In this document: piece by piece, positions 9,167 to 17,454 of the stretch
Layout: the number at the start of each line of letters is the position of its first letter
Numbering within the stretch: the stretch's first letter is position 1
Assembly (NCBI GenBank): GCA_044238735.1
Contig: JBIICS010000026.1
Coordinates: 1 to 26,868, forward strand
Source: JBIICS01 sp044238735
GTDB lineage: Bacteria > Bacteroidota > Bacteroidia > UBA4408
Direction of reading: 5' to 3'
DNA: 26,868 nt
Translations under genes and position numbers: made by a program
The notes under the pieces: generated by a model
What the model was told of the DNA's origin: nothing
Seen by the model: only the letters and a program-made list of their open reading frames with translations
Database searches by the model: none

Positions 9167-10333
9167 ATGAAATTTATATTTATTATAGTTATCTCCATTT
9201 TAATTTCGGGGTGTTCCAGTCCGTTAAAGCTTCTAAACAGTGGACAATATGATGCCGCAATTTATAAATCGGCAAAAAAACTTCGTAGGAATAAAACCAA
9301 AGAGAAGCATATTAGAGTATTAGAAGAGGCATACAGAAAGGCTAATGAAGAAGATGAAAGGCGTGTTGCCAGATTAAAAGGGGAGGGAAGACCCGATTGT
9401 TGGGATGATGTTTTTAATGTTTACCATGCTATGGATTCAAGGCAACAAATTGTAAGACCTTTGCTCCCTTTAAAATATAAAAGTGGTAAAGAAGCTAAAT
9501 TTATTTTTGTTGATTATAATGAGGAAATAAAAAACTCACGACAGCGTGCTGCAGAATATTTATATGCATCTGCCCAAAGATTGCTTGATTCAAAAAATAA
9601 AATGGATGCACGAAGAGCTTATGCAGAGCTTGATAAAATTGGACTTTATTACGATGATTATAAAGATGTAAGGCAGTTAAAAGTGAAAGCTCATCAGGCT
9701 GGAATTACTTATGTATTAATGGGTGTAAAAAACAATTCAAGGGAAGTTATGCCTGCCGAACTAGATGAAGAGTTAAGAAAACTTCCAATTTCAGATTTAA
9801 ATACCTTTTGGATTCAATATCACAACAAAGTAAATAAAGAGTTTAATTATGATTTTACCATCTTAATAGATATGAAGAGTATTATCATTTCTCCCGAGCA
9901 AGTATCAGAAAATAATTATAAAGAAGAGAAAGAACTTCAGGACGGATGGCAGTATTTGTTAGACAAGAATGGCAATGTTAAAAAGGATAGTTTAGGAAAC
10001 GACATTAAAGTACCTAAATATGTTAAAGTTGGAGTTAATGTTAAAGAAGTTCATCAATTTAAAAAAGCAAGCATACTGGGTTCGTTGGATTACTTTAATA
10101 ATAATCTTAATCAGTTAGTTAAATCCGAAAATTTAGTTGGAGAAAATATTTTTGAAAATCATACGGCTACCTTTTTCGGAGATGAAAGAGCCTTGTCTCC
10201 CGAATCCAGAAAAAAAATAGGAGCTCCTCCTAAACCATTTCCAAATAATGCAGCCATGGTTTTTAATGCAGGACTTGTTTTAAAAGAAATGTGTAAAAAT
10301 ATTGTTTTTAACAACCGTGGGGTAATTAATTAA
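9167..10333 (+). CDS. Conserved Bacteroidota lipoprotein of unknown function
   Basis: This 388-residue protein has a short lipoprotein signal: hydrophobic residues 4-13, then the lipobox ISGC with acylation at Cys16. It should be anchored in a membrane, facing the periplasm or surface. Residues 20-190 look helical, with TPR-like alternation (AIYKSAKKLRRNKT, AAEYLYASAQRLL, DARRAYAELDKIG). The C-terminal half is mixed and ends with a small conserved-looking segment, ATFFGDERALSPES. I do not recognise a catalytic motif or a named family beyond uncharacterised lipoproteins. It is the last gene of the hydrolase run and converges with the peptidase gene across only 29 bp, where no GC-rich hairpin is visible. 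Confidence 0.75.
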   Translation: MKFIFIIVISILISGCSSPLKLLNSGQYDAAIYKSAKKLRRNKTKEKHIRVLEEAYRKANEEDERRVARLKGEGRPDCWDDVFNVYHAMDSRQQIVRPLLPLKYKSGKEAKFIFVDYNEEIKNSRQRAAEYLYASAQRLLDSKNKMDARRAYAELDKIGLYYDDYKDVRQLKVKAHQAGITYVLMGVKNNSREVMPAELDEELRKLPISDLNTFWIQYHNKVNKEFNYDFTILIDMKSIIISPEQVSENNYKEEKELQDGWQYLLDKNGNVKKDSLGNDIKVPKYVKVGVNVKEVHQFKKASILGSLDYFNNNLNQLVKSENLVGENIFENHTATFFGDERALSPESRKKIGAPPKPFPNNAAMVFNAGLVLKEMCKNIVFNNRGVIN

Positions 10334-10362
10334 CCGTAATTAGATAATTAAATACCCTATAC

Positions 10363-11955
10363 TTATCTCTGAATAATAATTTTTATCGTTTGTTCATCTC
10401 CGGTGTTTCTCAAATAATAAATACCAATACTTAATTGAGATAAATCTATGTTGTTAATTTGGGCTTGAGGACTAAATGAAAATACTTCACGTCCAATGCA
10501 ATCAATTATCGAAATTTTATCAATGCTTGTATAGTTCAATAGCTTAATGTTAAATTGACCATTATTAGGATTTGGAATAATCTGTATTTTTTGATTTTGT
10601 TGAATTTGGGTTATTCCTGTACAGATATTTACACTTAAATCGGTAACTACTATACTATCGCATCCATTAACAGTTTGTAACGTATCGGTATAGGTGACCG
10701 CGCTTGTGTAAGTGTTGTTGTTAATGGTATAGGAACCTCCTGAGCAAATTGAAACCGGATTATTTAACAGAAAAGAGGGATTAACCGTTAAATTTGTAAT
10801 TACAATACTATCTATTCCGGTAGTAACTGATTGTAAGGTGTCGTAATAAGTATTGGGATTGGTATAGTTTTGATTACCTACCGTAAAAGTTTCGCCATTA
10901 CAAATTATGGGGTTAATATTGTTAACCGCAGGCTTTAAATAAGTTTGTCCATTACTTGAACTAACAGCAGAATATAAGCCGGCATTATTTAAACTTTTAA
11001 CGTTAATGTAATAGGTTGTACCATTAGTTAAATTAAGGTTAGTGTGCGAAATATTTAAAGAGGTACCATTACTTTTCCAACTAACTACATCTGTAGCACC
11101 GGGAGTTTTGCCAATACTATAGAAATATTCTTTTATACCGGAATTAATATCTGTGCTGGCAGAAAAATTTGCATAAAGTGTTTGTGAATTTTGAGTATAG
11201 TTGATATCGCTTTGCAAACCATCATTAACACTTGAAATTGATAAAGGGTTGGACCAATCAATTAAAACATCCTGATTTGCAACTGCTGATATATTTCCGG
11301 CAACATCTACGGTAAGGGATTTAATTTTACAAGCATAAGATACACTTGAACTTGAAATGCTTTGATATCTTACATCTGAATTATTGTTGCCAACGCTAAC
11401 GCTATTTTGAGTAGCTGGTCTGGAGCGATATACTTTAAAATTATTGATACTAAATTCACTTTCCCTACTTCTGAACGAAATTCCGTCACCACTACTTATG
11501 GGATTGGTATCAGTGTATGTTCCTGCTAAATTGTCGTTTTTCCATATAGTAATTTTTCCGGTTGTTCGGTCGTACATAATCTTAATATCATACCAGCTAT
11601 TGTTATTTAAAGTTACATTGGTAAAACTGGTTAAGGCAGTAATAGTATTGTTTGTTACTTTAAATAACTGAATTTCCGAAACATTTGGTCTTAGAAAGAT
11701 TAAATAATTATTACCACGGTTTACTTGTGTTACATCATCACAAAAGATATGAATTCCTCCTCCTCGATTGGTAGCGGTTCCGTTAATTTTAGTTGAGAAA
11801 TGATAAAGGTAACGGTTAGAGAGGGATTGATTTAAACTGCTGTTAAGAGCAGTATTTTGATTTATTAAATCACTTTGAACTAACACATTAGAACTTATAC
11901 CCCAGTTGCCTCCGTTAGAAGTCCATTCGTTATTTATGCTAAAATCAAAATCCAT
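10363..11955 (-). CDS. C-terminal part of a frameshifted C39-family secreted protein (lectin-like, Ig-like and T9SS type A domains)
   Basis: This 530-residue open frame has no signal peptide and its ATG lies inside the end of the upstream frame. It is best read as the downstream half of the same gene, joined by a one-base shift at 11947-11950. The order of segments is as follows. A laminin/lectin-like jelly-roll comes first (about 1-175; SNRYLYHFST, GGGIHIFCDD, WYDIKIMYDRTTGKI). Fibronectin/Ig-like modules follow at about 235-345 (TTYYINVKSLNNAG). Two tandem repeats with the pattern C-x-G...Y...Y-x-D-T-L-Q...DSIV lie at about 350-445. A T9SS type A sorting domain closes the protein at 459-530 (IIPNPNNGQFNIK through GIYYLRN). 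The tail would let the complete protein be exported by the type IX system. If translated alone it would lack an export signal. Confidence 0.8.
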   Translation of the reverse strand: MDFDFSINNEWTSNGGNWGISSNVLVQSDLINQNTALNSSLNQSLSNRYLYHFSTKINGTATNRGGGIHIFCDDVTQVNRGNNYLIFLRPNVSEIQLFKVTNNTITALTSFTNVTLNNNSWYDIKIMYDRTTGKITIWKNDNLAGTYTDTNPISSGDGISFRSRESEFSINNFKVYRSRPATQNSVSVGNNNSDVRYQSISSSSVSYACKIKSLTVDVAGNISAVANQDVLIDWSNPLSISSVNDGLQSDINYTQNSQTLYANFSASTDINSGIKEYFYSIGKTPGATDVVSWKSNGTSLNISHTNLNLTNGTTYYINVKSLNNAGLYSAVSSSNGQTYLKPAVNNINPIICNGETFTVGNQNYTNPNTYYDTLQSVTTGIDSIVITNLTVNPSFLLNNPVSICSGGSYTINNNTYTSAVTYTDTLQTVNGCDSIVVTDLSVNICTGITQIQQNQKIQIIPNPNNGQFNIKLLNYTSIDKISIIDCIGREVFSFSPQAQINNIDLSQLSIGIYYLRNTGDEQTIKIIIQR

Positions 11956-12736
11956 TATTGTTATTAGCTCTCCATTCAGAACCGTTCCAGTCTAAAACAC
12001 TGTAAAACGATTTGTCTATCCCACTTCCTCCTGTGTTATCGCTGTCGGTATAATTAATAGTGAAATTGTTGGTACGATAATTTTGTGGATTGCTGAAGTT
12101 AATATTTGAGTATGGTTTTATTACATCGGTTGGACTTGGGGGCGGAGGAGTATAAGTGTTGGTCATTTCGTGATACCAAATGGTTCCGTTAGGACCAATG
12201 GCGTCTTCAAAAGCAGATTTAGAATAATAAATATCTTTACCTTCAGTAGAATTGCACTGGCAATATCCTCCATAACCATATTGTTGGCTCCATCTGCCTG
12301 CAGGATCATTGCATATATAACTCGATCCGGTAAATCCGGTTATTACCATTACATGTCCGTAATCTGTAAAATAACCATGAACTATAACCGGTTTACCTGC
12401 TGCCAGTAAGCTCTGAATGTCGGCAAACGTGCCATCGGTATGGCCGATATCTCGAACGGTTAAACCAAAGTATTGCGCTTCAGAATTAAATACAGTTTCT
12501 AATCCTGAAACTGTTTGGGCCTGACTTGTACCATAGTAACTGGAAATAGCATCTGGGTATTCTGTTGTTCCTCCATAAAACTTAATAAGCATGGCTATGG
12601 AAGTGTTCTGACAACTACCACCCGGGTTTATAGAATTATTATATTGATAAAAATAGGGTACATTGGGAACATAAGAGGCTTCCACAAAAAAGTGAATCAA
12701 TAAAAAGCAAAGAATGAGTAGATTGTTTTTTTTCAT
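11945..12736 (-). CDS. C39-like cysteine peptidase, N-terminal part (gene broken by frameshift)
   Basis: This 263-residue open frame starts with a signal peptide (MKKNNLLILCFLLIHFFVEA) and a C39-like (peptidase_C39_2) papain-fold domain at about 22-190. The nucleophile is Cys42 in GGSCQNTSIAM, the base is His128 in DYGHVMVITGF, and the third residue is Asp144 in CNDPAGRW. Gln43 is in a position to contribute to the oxyanion hole. A Pro-rich linker (PPPPSP, about 197-202) and the start of a beta module follow (GSGIDKSFYSVLDWNG). The frame then stops abruptly at TGA (11945-11947). It lacks a sorting domain because that is encoded in the +1-shifted frame downstream. It lies 15 bp after the Ig-repeat gene, apparently as the last gene of the operon. 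The catalytic domain is intact; the substrate is unknown. Confidence 0.82.
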   Translation of the reverse strand: MKKNNLLILCFLLIHFFVEASYVPNVPYFYQYNNSINPGGSCQNTSIAMLIKFYGGTTEYPDAISSYYGTSQAQTVSGLETVFNSEAQYFGLTVRDIGHTDGTFADIQSLLAAGKPVIVHGYFTDYGHVMVITGFTGSSYICNDPAGRWSQQYGYGGYCQCNSTEGKDIYYSKSAFEDAIGPNGTIWYHEMTNTYTPPPPSPTDVIKPYSNINFSNPQNYRTNNFTINYTDSDNTGGSGIDKSFYSVLDWNGSEWRANNNNGF

Positions 12737-12751
12737 TGTTTTTTTGTTTTA

Positions 12752-15700
12752 TTATCTAACCAAGGTGAATGTTCCGGTTAAATCAATTCGTTTTCCTGAG
12801 TATTTATTTTTTGTTTTTAATCTCCAAACATAAGTATCAATGGGTGCTTCTTTTTCCATGTATTTTCCATTCCAGCCGTCACTCTCATTTTCAGTTTGAT
12901 AAATTTGAAGACCCCAACGATCATATATATACCAGTTATAATTCTCTTCATCAAATCCTTTAATAACAGGTTTAAATTTTTCGTTTCTGCCGTCGTTGTT
13001 AGGAGTAAACGCATTCGGCACATATAAATAGAATTCTCCTTCAATGTAAATTTTAACACAGGCTGTATCGATACATCCAATGTCATTCTCAGCTTCCAAA
13101 CAAACTAAATAATCACCGTCTGTTGGCACATTAAATAAGTAAGAGGGATTCACCTCATTACTGCTGCCAAGTCCTGCAAAATCCCAGCTGTATTGAGTTG
13201 CATACTGCGAGTTGTTTTCAAATTGTACGTTTGGATTAAAAATGCTTAATTCTTTTGGACTATAATCAAAGTTGGCTATTGGATTTTCGGTAACACATAT
13301 TTGTCCGCTATAGGCTCCCTGGGCTTTACAACCATTGTTGTTCGTTACCTGATAACTAATGTTGTTGCAACCTGGTTGAATAAAAGTGTAGTTTAATGTA
13401 TTGCAATTACCAGATACAGGAGCTCCGTTTACAAACCATTCACAGGTAGCATTGCTAACCTGGAAAGCGTTGTTTAAAGTAACGCTGAGTGGCGCACATC
13501 CTTGCTCCGGATTAGCAGTTACTAATATTTTCGGATTACCATATACGCGAATGGTGTCTTTACTACTGGTTCCGCATTGTTGTGTTATGGTATAGGTAAC
13601 CGGATAATTGCCAACACCCACAACGGAAGGATTAAAGGTTCCCAAAACTGTATTTGCAATCCCATTTCCGCTCCAAATGCCTCCAGGTGTAGCCGCCGTT
13701 AAAGTGTCTAGTCCATCTGTTTCGCAATAGGTAGGAATTGGACTAATGGTTGAGGATATCATTGGTTTAACAGTTATAATCACTGTATCCGTGCTTCCAC
13801 ATACACTGTTTATGTTGTATGTAATAATGTGTTGCCCAACCCCAGCACTTGCCGGATTAAACAATCCTGTACCCGGATTTATAACTCCGTTTCCACTCCA
13901 TGTTCCATTGGGTTCAACTGATAATATATTATCGGGTAAATCGTTTACACAAAAAGGTGCATGCGGTTTTATAGTAGCATTAGCCGATTTAATCACTAGA
14001 ATATTAGTATAAGCCGTATCTCCGCATAACTTAGAAATTCCATAGCTAATGGCGTGTGTTCCTTCGCCGGCTGCAGTTGGGCTAAATAAACCATTGTTAC
14101 TATTCGTTATTCCATTACCCTGCCAATTGCCCCCGCCTGAAGATGCAATTAAATTGATGCTAGAGCTGTTTGTGCAAAATGGACCGGCTGGGGTTATAGA
14201 AAGATTTATTTTGGGTTTAATTATTAAAAATACAGAATCTTTTGCATTGCAATTATTTTGGGTTGCCGTTAATATATACCATCCTTGATTGCTAAGTAAA
14301 GCATTACTAACGTTTACCGAATTAGTATTAGAAATAGAAGCGCCATTAAATAGCCAGTTATAAATGTAATTATTATTTAAATTACTACTCAATTGAGTTG
14401 AGGATCCTTCGCATAATGTATCTGGGTTATTAATCTGAATGATTGGAACAGGATTAACGATAATATTAATTTTACTGGTGTCGGTGCAGCTTTGGCTTAA
14501 TATATAACTAATCGTAAATGTACCTGTTCCGGCAATTGAAGGATTAAAAGAACTACCCGATACTCCACTACCTAACCATATACCCCCGTTAATAGACGCC
14601 TGTAAATTAACTGAAGCAGAATTGGCACATAAAGGATTTACAGGTGTTAAGCTGGCTATTGTTTTTGGGGTAATGGATACACGAGTGGTGTCTGAACTTG
14701 AGCAGCCATTTAGAATAACGTTTAGGATATATGCGCCAGTATCTGTTGGTTGCGTATTGTTTATGGTTAAAATAGATGAACTTGAATTGTTTGGACCCTG
14801 CCAGTTATAAGTAGCGCCAGCAATATTCGTAGTACTTAAAGTTGTTGTACTTCCCACACATACCGGCGAATTGTTTGTAAGGTTAATACTTGGAAGTGGA
14901 TTAACCAATACATTAACGGTATCTTTTTTAATGCAACCAAATAGAATTGCGGTTGCTATGTAGTTACCTGAATTTAATGCTGAAGAATTACTTATGATCG
15001 GATTGTTCTGATTACTTGAAAATGAAGAGGGGCCTGTCCAATTGACGGATGTATTGCTGATGGCACTTAGCGAAATATTTTCGCCTTCACATTTTACTAA
15101 ATCGCCATTTAATGTTAAAACGGGTTCAATAATGGTAATATTGCGAGTTTCTGTTTTAATACATCCATTGTTATTGACGGTATAGGTAACAGCTACATTT
15201 CCGCTTAATCCATTCGGACTGAAATTATTGTTGTTTACCCCATTTCCGCTAAAGCTTCCTCCTCCAGTGCCCGTTACCAAACTGTTTAAGTTTAGAGGTA
15301 ATTGATTGTAACAAACTGTATCGCTATTCCAACTGGCGTTAGGACTGCTATTAACGGCTACATTTTGAGTTAAAGTAGAACTGCATGAACCGCTTCCCAC
15401 ATTGTAGGTAAGTGCAATGGTGCCCGACAAACCGGATGGATTAAATGTATTTCCACTAACGCCTGTTCCACTCCACGTTCCACCATTTAAACCGTTTATT
15501 GTGGTATCTAAATTAACATTACCATTGTCCGAACATACGGTAAAAGGGGTCCAGGCAGGATTACCAACTGGGCTAACATTAACATTATGGGTAAGGGTAG
15601 TAATACATTGGCCACTTCCAACGGTATAGGTAATGGCAATGTTCCCATTTAAACCGGCAGGATTAAAGGTGTTGCCACTAACGCCATTTCCTGTAAAAGT

Positions 15701-17443
15701 GCCACCTGTTGTTCCGGTAATTAGCGTACTCAAGTCAATAGGCCCATCTGCAGCGCATAATGGACTCGGACTGGTCCAGGCTGGATTACTTCCGGGACTT
15801 ACATTAATATTTTGGGTTAGCGCATCGTTACAAGGTGATGTGCCAACAGCATAGGTTATACTGATGTTTCCATTTAAACCTGAAGGGTTAAATGTTGAAC
15901 CTGTAACTCCTGTTCCACTCCAAGTACCGCCGCTTGTTCCGATAAGTAAGGAGTTTAGATTTAAAGGGGCATCCGTTGAACATAAATTTGTTGTGGTCCA
16001 CTGAGCGCTGGCCGATGGAATAACTGTAATAGGTTTTGTAGATGTTTCAGCACAAGGGTTTGTTCCTACAGTATAGGTAATATTGTATGTTCCGTTTAAT
16101 CCTGAAGGATTAAAAGTTGAACCGCTAACACCTGTTCCACTCCAGGTACCACCAGTGGTGCCAGTTAAAAGAGTATTTAAATTTAGGCTAGGGTCATTAC
16201 TACAAAAATTAGCAGGAGCAGTCCAAGCTGGATTTACATCAGCAAGTACCGTAATGTTATGAGATTCGGTTTTAGTACATCCGCCTGAACTAACGGTGTA
16301 AGTAACAGGTATAGTGCCTGTTAAACCATTGGGATTAAAGGAGTTTGAGCTCACACCGCTTCCGCTAAAGGTTCCACCGGTAGTGCCGGTAATAAGTGGA
16401 TTTAAATTTATAGGGGATGATGCTCCGCATACAGGGTTGGGTGGAGTCCACGCCGGATTAACATTTGCAACGTTTACAGTAATTTGAGCACAGGCAGTTA
16501 AGCTTCCGTCACATTTTTTGTTAGCTGCAAAATAGGTTGTAGTAGTAGTAGGAGCAACGGTTATACTGGTGCCACTGCCTATATTGGAACCGTTACACCC
16601 CCCGGTAAACCATTGCGTGTTAGCGTTTCCACCATTAGCGGTTAAGGTAGTAGAAGTACCCGGACAAAAAGGGCCACTGTTGCCAGTTACAGAGCTGGGT
16701 GGACTATTACCGGCACCAGAACAGCATGATGATCCGCTAATATTACCAATTGTAATGTATTGTCTTCCAGGATCGGGGCAATTAACTCGATTATTAAAAC
16801 ATCCCGAAGGATCACCTCCGCAGCTTCCGGTACCCGATGTTCTGTCGCTTGCACCTCCACCATATGTAATGGTTAAACTAGTTATGGTTCCATTTAAACA
16901 GACCTGTACGTCTGCGCTTGTGCCATTACAAATTAATCTACCATCAATGGTTACACTACTGCTGCCATTGCCCACTATATTGTGTTCGGGGGGATTAGCA
17001 GATGTAGCGCTCACAGTTCCCGAGCCGGTAGAGATTGTTACCTTATCATTCCAGGAAGAGGAACAAAAAGCAGCACAAGGTCCGTTTCGATTAATATCAT
17101 ATACGTTGAAGCAAGGATTTGTTATGCCTGGAGAAAAGTTAATTGTAACGGTGGTGGTAGTAGAGGTGTTTGTCCAATTCTGATCTAAAAACAAACCGTT
17201 TTTACCGTTGTTTGCACCGGGTAATGTCCCCGTTCCGGTGTAGCGGGGAATGTTTACAGCATTAAATTGGGTACCCGAAACGCTGGCTGACATAGTACAA
17301 CCGCCGGCCTGTGTATTGGAATAATTAGTTCCTCCATCGGGAAATCCGCTCCAATTGTAAGTGATGCTTGTTTGAGCGAAAGTTAATTTGCAAACCGTTA
17401 AAAGGATAAGAACACCCTTAACTATGTATTTTATTTTAAACAA
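12752..17443 (-). CDS. Large Ig-like-repeat secreted protein with T9SS type B (gliding-motility-type) C-terminal domain
   Basis: This 1563-residue protein has a signal peptide (residues 1-23, ending TFAQ). The N-terminal beta module (about 24-240; FNVYDINRN at 112-120, RQYITIGNISGSS at 227-239) is also found in the gene upstream. A short Ig-like unit spans about 245-325. Six tandem repeats of 74-75 residues occupy 328-774. Seven more divergent Ig-like units, each with a Cys pair, follow (about 775-1310). PKD-like segments (for example CEWFVNGAPV and TQYSWDFAGLG) come next. The protein ends in a type B sorting domain (1475-1563; VPNAFTPNNDG, IYDRWG, GWNGKY, TGTFTLVR). Type B tails are typical of large adhesins and SprB-like surface proteins. 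An adhesive or filamentous surface role is inferred; no enzyme motif is seen. It lies 11 bp after the golvesin-like gene and 15 bp before the C39 peptidase gene. Confidence 0.88.
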   Translation of the reverse strand: MFKIKYIVKGVLILLTVCKLTFAQTSITYNWSGFPDGGTNYSNTQAGGCTMSASVSGTQFNAVNIPRYTGTGTLPGANNGKNGLFLDQNWTNTSTTTTVTINFSPGITNPCFNVYDINRNGPCAAFCSSSWNDKVTISTGSGTVSATSANPPEHNIVGNGSSSVTIDGRLICNGTSADVQVCLNGTITSLTITYGGGASDRTSGTGSCGGDPSGCFNNRVNCPDPGRQYITIGNISGSSCCSGAGNSPPSSVTGNSGPFCPGTSTTLTANGGNANTQWFTGGCNGSNIGSGTSITVAPTTTTTYFAANKKCDGSLTACAQITVNVANVNPAWTPPNPVCGASSPINLNPLITGTTGGTFSGSGVSSNSFNPNGLTGTIPVTYTVSSGGCTKTESHNITVLADVNPAWTAPANFCSNDPSLNLNTLLTGTTGGTWSGTGVSGSTFNPSGLNGTYNITYTVGTNPCAETSTKPITVIPSASAQWTTTNLCSTDAPLNLNSLLIGTSGGTWSGTGVTGSTFNPSGLNGNISITYAVGTSPCNDALTQNINVSPGSNPAWTSPSPLCAADGPIDLSTLITGTTGGTFTGNGVSGNTFNPAGLNGNIAITYTVGSGQCITTLTHNVNVSPVGNPAWTPFTVCSDNGNVNLDTTINGLNGGTWSGTGVSGNTFNPSGLSGTIALTYNVGSGSCSSTLTQNVAVNSSPNASWNSDTVCYNQLPLNLNSLVTGTGGGSFSGNGVNNNNFSPNGLSGNVAVTYTVNNNGCIKTETRNITIIEPVLTLNGDLVKCEGENISLSAISNTSVNWTGPSSFSSNQNNPIISNSSALNSGNYIATAILFGCIKKDTVNVLVNPLPSINLTNNSPVCVGSTTTLSTTNIAGATYNWQGPNNSSSSILTINNTQPTDTGAYILNVILNGCSSSDTTRVSITPKTIASLTPVNPLCANSASVNLQASINGGIWLGSGVSGSSFNPSIAGTGTFTISYILSQSCTDTSKINIIVNPVPIIQINNPDTLCEGSSTQLSSNLNNNYIYNWLFNGASISNTNSVNVSNALLSNQGWYILTATQNNCNAKDSVFLIIKPKINLSITPAGPFCTNSSSINLIASSGGGNWQGNGITNSNNGLFSPTAAGEGTHAISYGISKLCGDTAYTNILVIKSANATIKPHAPFCVNDLPDNILSVEPNGTWSGNGVINPGTGLFNPASAGVGQHIITYNINSVCGSTDTVIITVKPMISSTISPIPTYCETDGLDTLTAATPGGIWSGNGIANTVLGTFNPSVVGVGNYPVTYTITQQCGTSSKDTIRVYGNPKILVTANPEQGCAPLSVTLNNAFQVSNATCEWFVNGAPVSGNCNTLNYTFIQPGCNNISYQVTNNNGCKAQGAYSGQICVTENPIANFDYSPKELSIFNPNVQFENNSQYATQYSWDFAGLGSSNEVNPSYLFNVPTDGDYLVCLEAENDIGCIDTACVKIYIEGEFYLYVPNAFTPNNDGRNEKFKPVIKGFDEENYNWYIYDRWGLQIYQTENESDGWNGKYMEKEAPIDTYVWRLKTKNKYSGKRIDLTGTFTLVR
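15122..16462 (-). repeat. Six tandem ~224-bp coding repeats (74-75 aa Ig-like units)
   Basis: Within the 1563-aa gene, residues 328-774 consist of six consecutive units of 75, 75, 74, 75, 74 and 74 residues. The shared pattern is NPAWT...C......LNLN.L.TGT.GGTWSGTGVSG.TFNPSGL.G...ITYTVG...C....T..ITV. The units clearly descend from one ancestor but differ at many positions, and the near-constant length with two cysteines per unit points to one Ig-like domain per unit. Units further downstream (about 920-1000 and 1075-1310) keep the GG-x-W-x-G-x-G-V/I...F-x-P core but are more diverged, so the array grew by several rounds of duplication. Confidence 0.85.
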
Positions 17444-17454
17444 CCTAACGATTA

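Noticed and set aside
15122..16462. Regular repeats considered as a CRISPR array or non-coding satellite
   Set aside because: The period is ~224 bp in frame with an open protein, units vary at many positions, and there is no short exact repeat with unique spacers.
16569..17183. A 204-codon open frame on the + strand inside the Ig-repeat gene
   Set aside because: It lies antisense to a clearly coding region. Its proline- and valine-rich composition is what antisense of Gly/Ser/Thr/Asn-rich repeats gives, and it has no recognisable motif.
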